Counted from the stretch's first letter, positions 1-9,091 are shown. The stretch: 60,289 nt of DNA from an uncultured Pelagibacteraceae bacterium (GCA_902624535.1 CACNYF010000002.1:67128-127416); one strand, 5' to 3'. Numbers and translations are program-made. The notes: a model not told the origin generated them from the letters alone.

Positions 1-1
1 T

Positions 2-550
2 GCAATCGAAGGTTATAGTGTTCCTATGTTTCATCCACTTTGTGATGGTTCTGCATTGGAAAGTTTAAATTTAATTTCAAAATCACTTTATGCAGCTGTG
101 GAAGAACCAGAAAATTTGTTAGCTAGAGGAGGAATGATTATTGGATCTTATTTGGGTGGAATAGCCTTCTTAAAAGGCTTAGGTTTAGTTCATGCAATTT
201 CACATATGGTTGGAGCCGAATATAATACTCATCATGGATTAACTAATGCAATTATACTACCCGCAGTCATGAAATATAATTTGCCTGGATTAGAAGAAAA
301 AGTAAAAAGAATGTCAGAGGCAATGCAATTTGAAAACCATTCAATTGAAAGTTTTCAAGACAACTTAAACATAATTCTGGATAGATTGAAAATCCCTAAA
401 GGATTAAATGAGTTGGGAGTTCCAGAAGATTGCCAAGAAAGAATAGCAAAGAAATCAATGCTAGATCAAGCATATGGACAAAATCCTAAAAAGGCATCGT
501 TAGATGAGGTCAAGACTTTAGTTTTAGAGAGTATTAGACAAGCAAGATAG
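2..550 (+). CDS. iron-containing alcohol dehydrogenase, C-terminal part (5' truncated by window edge)
   Basis: The reading frame is open from base 2 through the first in-frame ATG at 26, so the true start lies outside the window and only the C-terminal part is visible. The visible part matches group III Fe-dependent alcohol dehydrogenases. It has the helical C-terminal domain, an early HPLCDG segment, and the metal-binding stretch HAISHMVG followed by HHGL, the family's G-x-x-H-A-x-x-H / HG pattern before a conserved A-x-x-x-P. Family members reduce aldehydes or oxidise alcohols with NAD(P). The amidase gene starts 10 bases after the stop, and the two probably belong to one operon with the EamA and homocysteine methyltransferase genes. 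The substrate cannot be told from this fragment. Confidence 0.85.
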   Translation, partial: AIEGYSVPMFHPLCDGSALESLNLISKSLYAAVEEPENLLARGGMIIGSYLGGIAFLKGLGLVHAISHMVGAEYNTHHGLTNAIILPAVMKYNLPGLEEKVKRMSEAMQFENHSIESFQDNLNIILDRLKIPKGLNELGVPEDCQERIAKKSMLDQAYGQNPKKASLDEVKTLVLESIRQAR

Positions 551-560
551 GTTTAATTAA

Positions 561-1973
561 ATGCTTGAGAATTTTTCTGTCCAACAAATAATTTCAAAAA
601 TTAAAAAAAGAGAAATTAAAATAACAGAGGTAGTAAACTTCTATTTAGATAGAATAAAAAAATTCAACCCAAAATTAAATGCTATTATTTCACACATAGA
701 TGAGACGAAAATTACTAAAGAAGCAAAATTAAAAGATGAAAATTTTAATAGTGATAATGACAAAGATGATATTTATGGTCTTCCAATTGCTGTTAAAGAA
801 TTATTCGATATTAAAAATGAGGTAACATGTTATGGATATAAAGAGTTATTAAAAAATATCCCAAAAAAGGACTCTTTATTAGTAGATAATTTAAGAAAAA
901 ACACAATTTTAATTGGTAAAACAAATCTCTCTGAATTTGCTGTCGGTTGTCATACTACTAACAGAGTTTATGGAGCAACTTCAAATGTTTACGATTATAG
1001 TAAGTCAGCAGGAGGGTCTTCTGGTGGTGCAGCAGCAGCTGTTGCGGCAAATTTAATTCCTTTTGCAGATGGTACAGATATGATGGGATCTTGTAGAAAC
1101 CCTGCAGCTTTTGCAAATATTTATGGATTAAGACCAACACCTGGCGCGATTGCAGAAGATAGATTTGAAATTAAAAATTTAAAAGATTTTCCTTTAATGT
1201 CTACAACCGGATGTTTTGCTAGGACTCCCAGTGACATGGAATTTATATTTAATTATGTGAAAGGGAAAAATGTAAAGGATAAATTATCTTTCGATATTAA
1301 AGATATAAATATTAAAAAACTTTCAGATTTAAAAATTGGATGGTGCATTGATCTAAATGAGCAATATAGGTACGAAGATGGAATAATCGACTTATGTGAA
1401 AATATTTTAAAAAAATTACAATTGAACAATATAAACATTGAGGATTTACAAACTAAAATTAATTCAAAAGAATTATGGTACTCGTGGACAACATTAAGAG
1501 CCAAAACATTATATGAAAACTTTTTATTATATAATTTAAAAAATTTAAATGAATTGCCTGCCCAGGCATATTGGGAATATGAAAAAGGAAAAAGTATTGA
1601 AACAAATGATGTTTTAAAAGCAATAGAAATTAGAAATAAATATATTGAAAAAATTCAAAACATATTTAATCGATATGACTTTTTGGCATTACCTTCAGCT
1701 CAATTATTTCCATTTGAAAAGAGTTTAAATAATCCAGAATTTATTAATAATAATAAAATTGACACTTATCATAGATATATGGAAGTTTACACATTATCTA
1801 GTTTGCTTGGTTTACCAACTATGTGTATACCAGTAGGATTCAATAATAAAGGACTACCAATGGGAATACAGATTATAGCAAATGTTAAAGAAGATAATAA
1901 AGTAATTAACTTTGCCAAATCTTATGAAGAAATTTTTAACTTTTCAAAATTTAAACCAAAATTAATGCAATAA
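561..1973 (+). CDS. amidase (amidase-signature / GatA-like family)
   Basis: The 470-aa protein carries the complete amidase signature. The Ser-cis-Ser-Lys triad can be placed as Lys79 (in GLPIAVKE), the cis-Ser near 153-154 (in GGSSGG) and the nucleophilic Ser177 (in MMGSCRNPA), followed by GLRPTPG. The family hydrolyses amide or carbamoyl bonds to release ammonia. Here the Gly preceding the nucleophile follows DGTDMM rather than the usual DTGGS, a modest deviation. The length is normal for a free-standing amidase, and no gatB or gatC lies nearby, so it is more likely catabolic than a tRNA amidotransferase subunit. The gene sits between an alcohol dehydrogenase and an EamA transporter with almost no spacing. 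Confidence 0.85.
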   Translation: MLENFSVQQIISKIKKREIKITEVVNFYLDRIKKFNPKLNAIISHIDETKITKEAKLKDENFNSDNDKDDIYGLPIAVKELFDIKNEVTCYGYKELLKNIPKKDSLLVDNLRKNTILIGKTNLSEFAVGCHTTNRVYGATSNVYDYSKSAGGSSGGAAAAVAANLIPFADGTDMMGSCRNPAAFANIYGLRPTPGAIAEDRFEIKNLKDFPLMSTTGCFARTPSDMEFIFNYVKGKNVKDKLSFDIKDINIKKLSDLKIGWCIDLNEQYRYEDGIIDLCENILKKLQLNNINIEDLQTKINSKELWYSWTTLRAKTLYENFLLYNLKNLNELPAQAYWEYEKGKSIETNDVLKAIEIRNKYIEKIQNIFNRYDFLALPSAQLFPFEKSLNNPEFINNNKIDTYHRYMEVYTLSSLLGLPTMCIPVGFNNKGLPMGIQIIANVKEDNKVINFAKSYEEIFNFSKFKPKLMQ

Positions 1974-1975
1974 TA

Positions 1976-2878
1976 ATGATTAGGCACCCTCATCATTTTA
2001 AAATTTCATTTGCATTAGCTATTGCTGCAGGTTCGTGGGGAATTTATTGGTTACCTCAAAGAATACTAGAAGATGGAGGTTTAACTGGTGGTTGGGGAAC
2101 AATATCCCAAATGGCAGTTGGAATATTAATATTATCACCAATCGCAATTTGGAGAGTTATAAAAGGAAAGTCTATTGGATTGGAATTTCCTCTTACTGGT
2201 TTTTTTGTTGGAAGTGGATTTGTTTGTTATGCTCTTAGCTTTCTACTTACTGATGTTGTTAAAGCATTAATCATGTTCTACATGATACCTGTTTGGACAA
2301 CAATATTTGAAATTATATTTTTAAAAAAGAAATTTGGTTGGAAGAGAGTAATCACATTAGGTTTAGCATTAGGAGGTTTGTGGATTGTATTCAGTCAAGA
2401 GAATATAATTCCATTACCTCAAAATGTAGGGGATTGGTTGGCCCTTGCTGGAGGTGCACTATTTGGCGCTGGTTTAATTAGAATGGAAATAATTAAAACA
2501 GATGGCGTCTTTCCAATTATATTCACATTCTTTTTTTATGGAGGTTTAGCCAGTATACTTATTGGGTTATTCTTAGTAGATTATTTAGGACCAGTTCCAT
2601 CAGTGGAGGTTATCATGTCAATGTCCACTTTTTTATTACTTATTTCGATATTTTATTTTATTCCTACAGGGGTAATAATCTTTTGGGCTCCAAGTAAATT
2701 AGGAGCTGGCTTATCATCTATTTTATTTTTAGCTGAAATAATTGTTGGTGTTATTAGTGCTAGTATTTTAACAAATGAACCTTTTGGTTGGAGAGAAACA
2801 CTAGGAAGTATTCTAATAATTCTTGGTGGTGTAATTGAAGTTGTATATGTTCCAAAATCAGAGAAGAAATTAACATAA
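1976..2878 (+). CDS. EamA/DMT-family transporter, about 10 TM segments
   Basis: The 300-aa protein is very hydrophobic with about ten predicted membrane helices, in the two repeated halves typical of the EamA drug/metabolite transporter superfamily. It has the family's late glycine-rich helix followed by a short positively charged tail (KSEKK). Members export or exchange amino acids, amines and other small metabolites. Translation starts two bases after the amidase stop, and the stop codon overlaps the next gene's start as TAATG, so the gene is clearly in an operon with the amidase and the methyltransferase. The substrate is unknown. Confidence 0.85.
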   Translation: MIRHPHHFKISFALAIAAGSWGIYWLPQRILEDGGLTGGWGTISQMAVGILILSPIAIWRVIKGKSIGLEFPLTGFFVGSGFVCYALSFLLTDVVKALIMFYMIPVWTTIFEIIFLKKKFGWKRVITLGLALGGLWIVFSQENIIPLPQNVGDWLALAGGALFGAGLIRMEIIKTDGVFPIIFTFFFYGGLASILIGLFLVDYLGPVPSVEVIMSMSTFLLLISIFYFIPTGVIIFWAPSKLGAGLSSILFLAEIIVGVISASILTNEPFGWRETLGSILIILGGVIEVVYVPKSEKKLT

Positions 2879-3861
2879 TGGATATTAATGAATTATTGAA
2901 ATCAAAAAAAAAAGTCTTCTTAGACGGCGGAACAGGCTCAGAAATTCAGAGACTTGGCGGAACTATGGGACCAGCTTTTTCTGGTTTAGCAAATGTTTTC
3001 TCACCAGAAATAGTAATCAAAGTACACGAAAGTCATATAAACGCTGGATGTGATATGATAACAACCAATACTTTTGGAACTGCAAGACATTGTCTTGAGC
3101 CTTCAAATTTAGGAGATCAGACTATAAAAATTAACATTGATACAGTTAAGTTAGCAAGACAAGCAGTCAAAAATTCTGGAAAAAAAATTAAAATTGCTGG
3201 AAGCATGTCAACATATTTAGCTTTGGCTGAAAATGAATTTAGACCTGACACAAAATTTGTACCATCATTTGCAAAAGAAGAAAAAAATTATAGAGAACAA
3301 GCGAAGGTATTAAAAGAAGAGGGAGTCGAAGTGCTTATTCTTGAAATGCTTTTAGATATTGACCACGCTAAAATTTTACTTAATGCAGCTTTGGAAACAG
3401 GTTTACCTGTCTGGGTTGGATTAAGTTGCTGCATAAGTAAATTTGATGAAACCGTAGTAGGTAGAAATTTTAGAGCTGAAAAAGAGAGATCTATTATATA
3501 TGACCCTTTAAAATATCCTGATGAGCCAAAATTCCTTCCTGAAGATAAAATAATAAATTTTGCTGAAATAATTAATTCACTCAAATCTATTGGTGGAGAT
3601 GTTTATGGGATAATGCATAGTTGGTTTATTGATACAAAAGAGGGAATGAAAGTTTTAAAATCAAATTGGAATGGACCAATTATGTTCTATCCAGAAATTC
3701 ACAAATTTGACACTAGTACTATGCAAGCATTAATAACTGAAAATGAAATTGAATTTGCTGATAAGTGTTCTGAGTTAATAGACGATCAGGTAAAAATTAT
3801 TGGAGGTTGTTGTGGTGTCACAGATAAACATTTAAAATCCTTGATAGCAAAATTTTCTTAA
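2878..3861 (+). CDS. homocysteine S-methyltransferase family protein (atypical zinc ligands)
   Basis: The 327-aa TIM-barrel protein begins with the family's DGGTGSEIQRLGG segment and the TTNTFGTA motif. It ends with IIGGCCG, the paired zinc-binding cysteines of the BHMT/MmuM/MetH N-terminal family. Family members move a methyl group from a betaine, S-methylmethionine or similar donor to homocysteine. The third zinc ligand normally comes from a Cys in an N-C motif in mid-barrel. In the matching place I read GIMHSW, with a His instead. The same replacement occurs in the second family member at 5505-6416. The start overlaps the upstream stop as TAATG. The methyl donor is unknown, and true betaine-homocysteine methyltransferase activity should not be assumed. 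Confidence 0.8.
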   Translation: MDINELLKSKKKVFLDGGTGSEIQRLGGTMGPAFSGLANVFSPEIVIKVHESHINAGCDMITTNTFGTARHCLEPSNLGDQTIKINIDTVKLARQAVKNSGKKIKIAGSMSTYLALAENEFRPDTKFVPSFAKEEKNYREQAKVLKEEGVEVLILEMLLDIDHAKILLNAALETGLPVWVGLSCCISKFDETVVGRNFRAEKERSIIYDPLKYPDEPKFLPEDKIINFAEIINSLKSIGGDVYGIMHSWFIDTKEGMKVLKSNWNGPIMFYPEIHKFDTSTMQALITENEIEFADKCSELIDDQVKIIGGCCGVTDKHLKSLIAKFS

Positions 3862-3862
3862 T

Positions 3863-5020
3863 TTAGTAATTTTTACTAATTATTTGGTCTATCATATTTA
3901 CCATATCTTTTTTATATTTTTCATTTGTTGCAGATTTAGTCTCTAATACAGAAAAAAACGCAGCAACAACTTTTGTTTTCAAATTTATTCCTAAAAATTG
4001 GCCCCCATAACCAGAGTGACCAATCCAGTTACCGCATTTCATTAAAGAATTAACATAACAGACAAATTTATCCTTAGATAATTGAATGTATTTTGGTCCC
4101 TCACTATTAATAGTTTTGCTCAAAAAAGTTTTAGAACCAATATATTTTCCATTTATACCTTTTCCTAACCTAGAAAAAAGTAAACCCATTCTTAAAAAAT
4201 CTCTTGTAATTAAACTTCCACCTCCAGACATCCACGGTGTTCCAAATCTATCTGTACCTATATACAATCCTTCTTCAAATCCTGTTGCCTCAACTGTTTC
4301 CAACAGCCATTGTCTTAAACTTTTTTTACTTACTTTTTCTACAATTAGTCCAATAACATCGGTATTAGCTGATTTATAATGCGCCAGATCGGTATAATTT
4401 TTTAAATCTCTGCTTTTTAAAGATTTAATTGAATTTAAATATTGTTCCTGACTTTGAATGTTTTTGCCTTTAATCGGCAGTCTCCATCCTCCCACAGGCT
4501 CATGTAAAAATGAAGACGAATAAGCTTTTGTATAATCTTCGCTATATAGATTTACAATGTTCATGTCTAAAACGTCTTTTACTTTTGCATTTGCATAACC
4601 ACTGCCAATTTTTGGCAAGTAAAATGAAATTTTCTTATTTAAGTTAATTAGTTTTCTGTCTATCAGCTCTCCCACAAATAAATGTATAAACATTTTTGTA
4701 ATTGACATAATAGTTTGAGGCTGATTTGTAGAAAAGTCCTTTGCGTACTGCTCGAATAAAATATCCTGATCTTTGCCAACTATCAGAGAGCAAAAAGCTT
4801 TATTTTTAGTTAACTTTTTTACAGAAGATAATTTACCAATTCTCTTATTTATTTTTTTTTTTAATTTTAGAACAAAATCTGATCTAAGGTATATTCCATA
4901 TCTATTAATTTTATATAAATTTCTAAAACCCAACCTTCTTTTATTTGGGAGATTCCATTGAGCTTTATTATCTTTTCTTGTAACTAATTCTGGATTTTTT
5001 TCTGAAATAATTTTTTTCAA
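3863..5020 (-). CDS. serine hydrolase, beta-lactamase / DD-peptidase-like family
   Basis: The 385-aa protein shows the class C beta-lactamase-like fold motifs. These are SxxK as Ser106-Ile-Thr-Lys109, a Tyr/Asn motif in HYKSANTD (about residues 217-224), and HSG near residue 340 in GHSGYGG, in place of the KTG box. Such proteins act as esterases, D-amino-acid amidases or 6-aminohexanoate-dimer hydrolases, and rarely as lactamases. The basic N-terminus shows no signal peptide, so a cytoplasmic role on a small ester or amide is plausible. It is convergent with the upstream methyltransferase gene (one-base gap) and lies 11 bases after msrA on the same strand. Confidence 0.75.
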   Translation of the reverse strand: MKKIISEKNPELVTRKDNKAQWNLPNKRRLGFRNLYKINRYGIYLRSDFVLKLKKKINKRIGKLSSVKKLTKNKAFCSLIVGKDQDILFEQYAKDFSTNQPQTIMSITKMFIHLFVGELIDRKLINLNKKISFYLPKIGSGYANAKVKDVLDMNIVNLYSEDYTKAYSSSFLHEPVGGWRLPIKGKNIQSQEQYLNSIKSLKSRDLKNYTDLAHYKSANTDVIGLIVEKVSKKSLRQWLLETVEATGFEEGLYIGTDRFGTPWMSGGGSLITRDFLRMGLLFSRLGKGINGKYIGSKTFLSKTINSEGPKYIQLSKDKFVCYVNSLMKCGNWIGHSGYGGQFLGINLKTKVVAAFFSVLETKSATNEKYKKDMVNMIDQIISKNY

Positions 5021-5031
5021 ATTAGTATTTT

Positions 5032-5487
5032 TTATCCAAACTTAAGAGATTTATTTTTCTCGTACTTTTGATGATAGCCTTCTGCTTTACAATAGTTTTT
5101 TTCTTTGGAAATCTTTGTGGTAACTTTTCCATCTAATTTCTCATTCATTTCTTTTAAAATTTTCTCTGCTGTAATTTTTTCATTATCATTATTATAAAAT
5201 ATCTCAGATCGATATTGAATTCCTACATAAGTTCCTTGTCTATTCTTTTGAGTTGAGTCATGGAGTTTAAAAAATAATCTGACCATGTCTTCATAGCTTA
5301 AAATATTTTCATCATATTGAACTTTAACTACTTCTATATGACCTGTATCCCCACCACAGACTGCTTTGTAAGTAACATTAGGATCATCACCTCCGCAGTA
5401 ACCACATTCGGTAGATAATACTCCTTTTATACCATCGTATTTAGTTTCGTCCCAAAAACAACCAATACCACCAATAAAAGATTTCAT
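5032..5487 (-). CDS. msrA: peptide-methionine (S)-S-oxide reductase MsrA
   Basis: The 151-aa protein has the MsrA catalytic motif GCFW (Cys10), a downstream ECGYCGG segment, GHIEVVKV and the C-terminal HQKY region. The length is typical of the short MsrA type. The enzyme reduces methionine-S-sulfoxide, free or in proteins, and so repairs oxidative damage. The residues after GCFW are DE rather than the more usual GxE, so an MsrA-like enzyme with a different sulfoxide substrate is conceivable. That would fit the two sulphur-methyltransferase family genes on either side. Confidence 0.85.
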   Translation of the reverse strand: MKSFIGGIGCFWDETKYDGIKGVLSTECGYCGGDDPNVTYKAVCGGDTGHIEVVKVQYDENILSYEDMVRLFFKLHDSTQKNRQGTYVGIQYRSEIFYNNDNEKITAEKILKEMNEKLDGKVTTKISKEKNYCKAEGYHQKYEKNKSLKFG

Positions 5488-5504
5488 AATTTTACAATAT
5501 ATTA

Positions 5505-6416
5505 TTACTTCAAAATTGAAACAGCTTTTATCTCTTCAACTCCTATACCACAACAACCACCAACAATTTTTACACCTTTGCTAACCCATTTTTTTGCAAC
5601 TTCCAAATAATCATTGGGTGAAAAATTATCTACAAACTTCCAATTTGGTTTTTCGTAATAGCCTTTATTAGGGTAAGCACCAATAACTCCATTGTAATTT
5701 TTTAATGCAGTGTCTAAGGCTGCATTCGTTGTTTTAATATCTGAGTGAGCAATTAAAATTGGCCCCTTATGTAATTTGCTAAAATTTTTCAACGACTCTT
5801 CTAAATCCTCGTAAATCTCAGTTTTATTCTTCACATCATCATAGCCAAGTGTAATATTTTTTGTATTCTGATCTATTACACAGGAAATAGAAAGCCAAAC
5901 AGGTAACTTTATATTTGAGGAACACTCAAGCATAGTCTCCACGATTTTTGCTTGAGATGTCATTGCTTCTAAAATTATTAAATCAACACCCTCATTTGAT
6001 AAAATTTTAATCTGCTCATCAAAACATGGCTTCATGTTCTTCGTTCCAAGTTTAAGAAAACTTCCATAACTCGAAACACTTCCTGCTAAACAGACGCTCT
6101 TTTTTGAATTATCAATTGCTTGTTTTGCAATTTGAACTGCTTGTTTATTAAATAATTCAATTGAGTCTTCATAACCGTGTTTTTTAAGCGAAATTGGAGT
6201 TGTAGCATAAGTATTTGTTGTAATAACATCAGCACCTGCATCAATATAATTTTCATGAACTTCTTTTAGAAATTCTGGGCTATCTACCGAACATTTTCCA
6301 CACCAGAGGTTTTGATCCATTTTAGCTCCTTTTTTTTCAAGCTCAGCACCTATACCTCCATCAAGTAAAATAATTTTTCCTTGATCGATTTTCTCTTGAA
6401 TGAAAGTGTAAGACAT
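5505..6416 (-). CDS. homocysteine S-methyltransferase family protein (second copy)
   Basis: The 303-aa protein starts at the ATG at 6416, whose A is shared with the upstream gene's TAA stop (TAATG). An ATG 21 bases further upstream lies inside the VOC gene and is rejected. It has the DGGIGAELEKKG and TTNTYATTP segments and the C-terminal IVGGCCG zinc cysteines. The mid-barrel position that normally supplies the third Cys ligand reads LIAHSDIKT, a His, as in the relative at 2878-3861. It belongs with the MmuM/BHMT family, using homocysteine or a similar thiol as acceptor. The VOC protein and aldehyde dehydrogenase lie directly upstream in the same transcript, which suggests a shared catabolic role. 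Confidence 0.8.
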   Translation of the reverse strand: MSYTFIQEKIDQGKIILLDGGIGAELEKKGAKMDQNLWCGKCSVDSPEFLKEVHENYIDAGADVITTNTYATTPISLKKHGYEDSIELFNKQAVQIAKQAIDNSKKSVCLAGSVSSYGSFLKLGTKNMKPCFDEQIKILSNEGVDLIILEAMTSQAKIVETMLECSSNIKLPVWLSISCVIDQNTKNITLGYDDVKNKTEIYEDLEESLKNFSKLHKGPILIAHSDIKTTNAALDTALKNYNGVIGAYPNKGYYEKPNWKFVDNFSPNDYLEVAKKWVSKGVKIVGGCCGIGVEEIKAVSILK

Positions 6417-6796
6417 TAATTGTTTGTGAAAGCACAAATTTTATTATTATCAAGATCTCGAATATAAGAATAGTAAACCCCAGAACCTTCTGGTCTTTCA
6501 CCTCCAGCTCCTTCACTTTTTCCTCCTGCCTTAAGCCCAATCTCATGAAACTTATCAACTACATCTCTAGATGATGTAATAAATGAAACTTGCGTTCCAT
6601 TTCCATTGGTTGCCTCTTTCATATTGACAGGTTTAGTCACATAAAATTCTATAGTTCCATTACCATTTTTTTCTGTGTAACCAGCACATACTTCATCTTT
6701 ATAATTTCTTTCCAGATTTAAAATTTTTAAGACTTCATCATAAAAAATTATCGCTTTTTCTAAGTTATTGGTTCCTACCATTACATAACCAAGCAT
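6416..6796 (-). CDS. VOC (glyoxalase/bleomycin-resistance fold) family protein
   Basis: The 126-aa single-domain protein opens with LGYVMVGTNNLEKAIIFYD, the beta-alpha start of the vicinal oxygen chelate fold, and ends with a YIRDLDNNKICAF strand as in glyoxalase-like lyases. The fold binds a divalent metal and catalyses isomerisation, lysis or dioxygenation of small molecules, but the family is too diverse for a substrate call. It lies one base after the aldehyde dehydrogenase stop and overlaps the following methyltransferase start, so translation is coupled. Glyoxalase-like detoxification of the aldehyde intermediate is one possibility and is inference only. Confidence 0.75.
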   Translation of the reverse strand: MLGYVMVGTNNLEKAIIFYDEVLKILNLERNYKDEVCAGYTEKNGNGTIEFYVTKPVNMKEATNGNGTQVSFITSSRDVVDKFHEIGLKAGGKSEGAGGERPEGSGVYYSYIRDLDNNKICAFTNN

Positions 6797-6797
6797 T

Positions 6798-8231
6798 TTA
6801 ATTTTTCCATTCAGTAATAGTTTTTACCTCAAGATATTCATGCAATCCCCAAGTTCCACCTTCACGCCCATTTCCAGATTGCCTATATCCACCAAAAGGA
6901 GTTCCAGAGTCTGCTGCTTTATGATTTACATACACAATTCCAGACCTTAATTTTTTTGAGACTCTTTTTGCCTTTTCATTATCCTCTGTTTGTAAATAGT
7001 TTCCTAATCCATATTCTGTGTCATTTGTAATTTGGATAGCTTCCTCTTCATTTTCAAAAGGAATAATTGACAATACTGGTCCAAATATTTCCTCTTTAGC
7101 AATTCTCATATTATTATTAACATCTGTGAATACTGTCGGCTTAATAAAATAACCTTTCTTTAGGTCTTCTGGTTTGTCAGGACCACCTGCTACTAAAGTA
7201 GCACCTTCTTCAATTCCGCTATTTATTAAACTTTGAATTTTATCAAATTGAGTTTTTGAAATTACAGGTCCTATGTGGTCACCAGCTTTTGAAGCAAGAT
7301 CAACCTTAATTTTATTAGCTTCATCTGCAGCTTCTTCAACAGCTCTTTTATAAATTGATTTTTCAACAAGCATTCTAGTAGGAGCATCACAGGATTGACC
7401 TGAATTACTCATTACGTTTCTAATGCCATCTCTAACTGCATCAGGATATGCATCAGCAAAAACAATATTTCCACCTTTACCACCAAGTTCAAGACAAACT
7501 CTTTTTATAGTTTCGGCAGCATTCTTTGTAATTAATTTTCCAGCTCTGGTAGATCCTGTAAATGAGACCATATCAACATCAGGATGTCCTGACAGGTCAG
7601 TTCCAACACCAGGCCCATCACCATTTACTAAATTAAATACTCCAGCTGGAAATCCAGCCTCATCTATCATCTCTGCAAATAGCATTCCTGATAATGGTGC
7701 AATTTCAGATGGTTTAAGTACCATTGTACATCCAGTAGCAAAAGCTGGAATTACTTTTAAAGCAATTTGATTTATAGGCCAATTCCAAGGTGTAATTAAT
7801 CCGCAAACTCCAATTGGCTCATATACAATATGATTAGTAGATCCTTTATCAAAACCTGGTTCGAATTCGAAATCTTTTAATCTTTTTATAAAGTCTTCTA
7901 TATGACCTGCGCCAGAAGATGTTTGATTAGCTGAACACCAATCTTTAGGACAACCAAGCTCTGTAGTAATAGCATCAGTCATATCATCCCATCTAGAATT
8001 ATAAATTTTAAACAATTTTTCTAATAAATTTAACCTCTCTTCTTTTGAAGTTTCTTTCCAAGTCTCAAATGCAGATTTTGCTGCTTTGACTGCAGCATTT
8101 GTATCATCAGAGCTTCCTAGACTTATAATTGCACAAACTTCTTCTGTTGATGGATTAATAACTTCACATTCATTCTTGTTTACTGGCTCAACCCATTTGC
8201 CATTGATATAAAACTTTTTTTTATCGAGCAT
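6798..8231 (-). CDS. NAD(P)-dependent aldehyde dehydrogenase
   Basis: I place the start at 8231 (477 aa). The frame stays open further upstream to 8282, but the shorter form begins with the usual KKFYINGKW opening and has exactly the length of the paralogue at 32653-34086. Family motifs include TPWNWPINQ for cofactor binding, SFTGSTRAG, the general-base Glu in ELGGKGGN and the nucleophilic Cys in NSGQSCDAP. The product is an acid from an aldehyde. It is divergent from the 8348 gene across a short promoter region and leads an operon with the VOC and methyltransferase genes. The substrate is unknown; it is more similar to the second aldehyde dehydrogenase in the window than to a named class. 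Confidence 0.88.
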   Translation of the reverse strand: MLDKKKFYINGKWVEPVNKNECEVINPSTEEVCAIISLGSSDDTNAAVKAAKSAFETWKETSKEERLNLLEKLFKIYNSRWDDMTDAITTELGCPKDWCSANQTSSGAGHIEDFIKRLKDFEFEPGFDKGSTNHIVYEPIGVCGLITPWNWPINQIALKVIPAFATGCTMVLKPSEIAPLSGMLFAEMIDEAGFPAGVFNLVNGDGPGVGTDLSGHPDVDMVSFTGSTRAGKLITKNAAETIKRVCLELGGKGGNIVFADAYPDAVRDGIRNVMSNSGQSCDAPTRMLVEKSIYKRAVEEAADEANKIKVDLASKAGDHIGPVISKTQFDKIQSLINSGIEEGATLVAGGPDKPEDLKKGYFIKPTVFTDVNNNMRIAKEEIFGPVLSIIPFENEEEAIQITNDTEYGLGNYLQTEDNEKAKRVSKKLRSGIVYVNHKAADSGTPFGGYRQSGNGREGGTWGLHEYLEVKTITEWKN

Positions 8232-8314
8232 TTTTGTTTCAAAATTAATTTTTCTTATTATACGTTTATTTACTCTTACCATTCAAGAAATTAGATGCAG
8301 TTTTTAAATTTTAA

Positions 8315-8324
8315 TGATTAATCA
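8315..8324. promoter_or_regulatory. 10-bp perfect palindrome in a divergent promoter region
   Basis: The sequence TGATTAATCA is a perfect inverted repeat in the 116-base gap between the divergent aldehyde dehydrogenase (minus) and the EutA/maleate-isomerase-like gene (plus). A TATATTATA stretch just before the 8348 start could contain the -10 of the plus-strand gene. It could be an operator, but AT-rich palindromes arise easily by chance here. Confidence 0.25.
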
Positions 8325-8347
8325 ATAAGTGGTGGTATATTATATTT

Positions 8348-9088
8348 ATGAAATCACAAAAAATAGAACCAAAGTTTGAAAATAACCAAAATCCACGTAT
8401 TGGGCTCATCGCTTTAGCAACCGATCTAGTGATTGAAAAAGATTTTATAAGTGTAATTAAAGATAAAAAAATAGATTTTTTTGTAAATAGAATAGAATGT
8501 TATAATCCCTTAACCAAAGAGAATTTGATCAAAATGTCAGAGAATATTACTCAAGTTACAAAAGACATCTTGCCAGAGCAAAAATTAGACTGTGTTGTAT
8601 ATGCTTGTACATCAGGAACTATTGCAGCAGGGTACGATAATATTAAAAATAAAATACAAGCAGCAAAACCTGAGGCAAAACTTTCAACACCAAGTACAGC
8701 AGCTTTGAAAGCATTGAAAAAATTAAATATTAAAAAACTTTCTATATTCACACCTTATAGTAAAAAAGTTAACGATGATGTTGTTGATTATTTTAAATCA
8801 TCTGGTTTTGAAATCACCTCAAATTCATACTTTGATATTCATTCTGACATGGAGATTGGCAAAGTAGATCAAAATTATCTGTTTGATGTGCTAATAAATT
8901 TAGATGTAAGTGAGGCAGATGCTTTATTTGTATCTTGCACCGCTTTACCAGTTCTTCCTCTAATACAAAAATTAGAAGATAAACTTGGAATACCAGTTCT
9001 TTCAAGCAATCAGGCTTTAATCTGGGAATCTTTAGAAAACATAGGTGAAAATAAATCTGTAAAAGGATTTGGAAGACTGTTTGATTAA
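8348..9088 (+). CDS. maleate isomerase / arylmalonate decarboxylase-like protein (Asp/Glu racemase superfamily, EutA-like)
   Basis: The 246-aa protein has the two catalytic cysteines of the Asp/Glu racemase superfamily, in YACTSGT (first half) and VSCTALP (second half), as found in maleate cis-trans isomerase and arylmalonate decarboxylase. Related proteins called EutA occur in ectoine-utilisation clusters directly beside the ectoine hydrolase gene. Here the next gene, three bases on, is an ectoine-hydrolase-like protein. That pairing is the main reason to suggest an ectoine-type or related ring-opening pathway. A role in maleate or nicotinate breakdown is the alternative. Confidence 0.7.
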   Translation: MKSQKIEPKFENNQNPRIGLIALATDLVIEKDFISVIKDKKIDFFVNRIECYNPLTKENLIKMSENITQVTKDILPEQKLDCVVYACTSGTIAAGYDNIKNKIQAAKPEAKLSTPSTAALKALKKLNIKKLSIFTPYSKKVNDDVVDYFKSSGFEITSNSYFDIHSDMEIGKVDQNYLFDVLINLDVSEADALFVSCTALPVLPLIQKLEDKLGIPVLSSNQALIWESLENIGENKSVKGFGRLFD

Positions 9089-9091
9089 TTT

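Noticed and set aside
3863-3879. Seven-base AT-only hairpin (TTAGTAA / TTACTAA) at the convergent junction
   Set aside because: It lies at the 3' end of a coding sequence, is almost entirely A/T and has no clear U-run, so a terminator call is not supported.
6417-6437. Upstream start of the second homocysteine methyltransferase
   Set aside because: It lies within the preceding VOC gene; ATG 6416 forms the TAATG overlap seen repeatedly here.
7423-7770. 115-codon plus-strand frame inside the aldehyde dehydrogenase
   Set aside because: It is antisense to a well-conserved gene and has no independent start signals or recognisable domain.
8232-8282. 17-residue N-terminal extension of the aldehyde dehydrogenase
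   Set aside because: The ATG at 8231 gives the same 477-aa length as the paralogue and the usual family opening.
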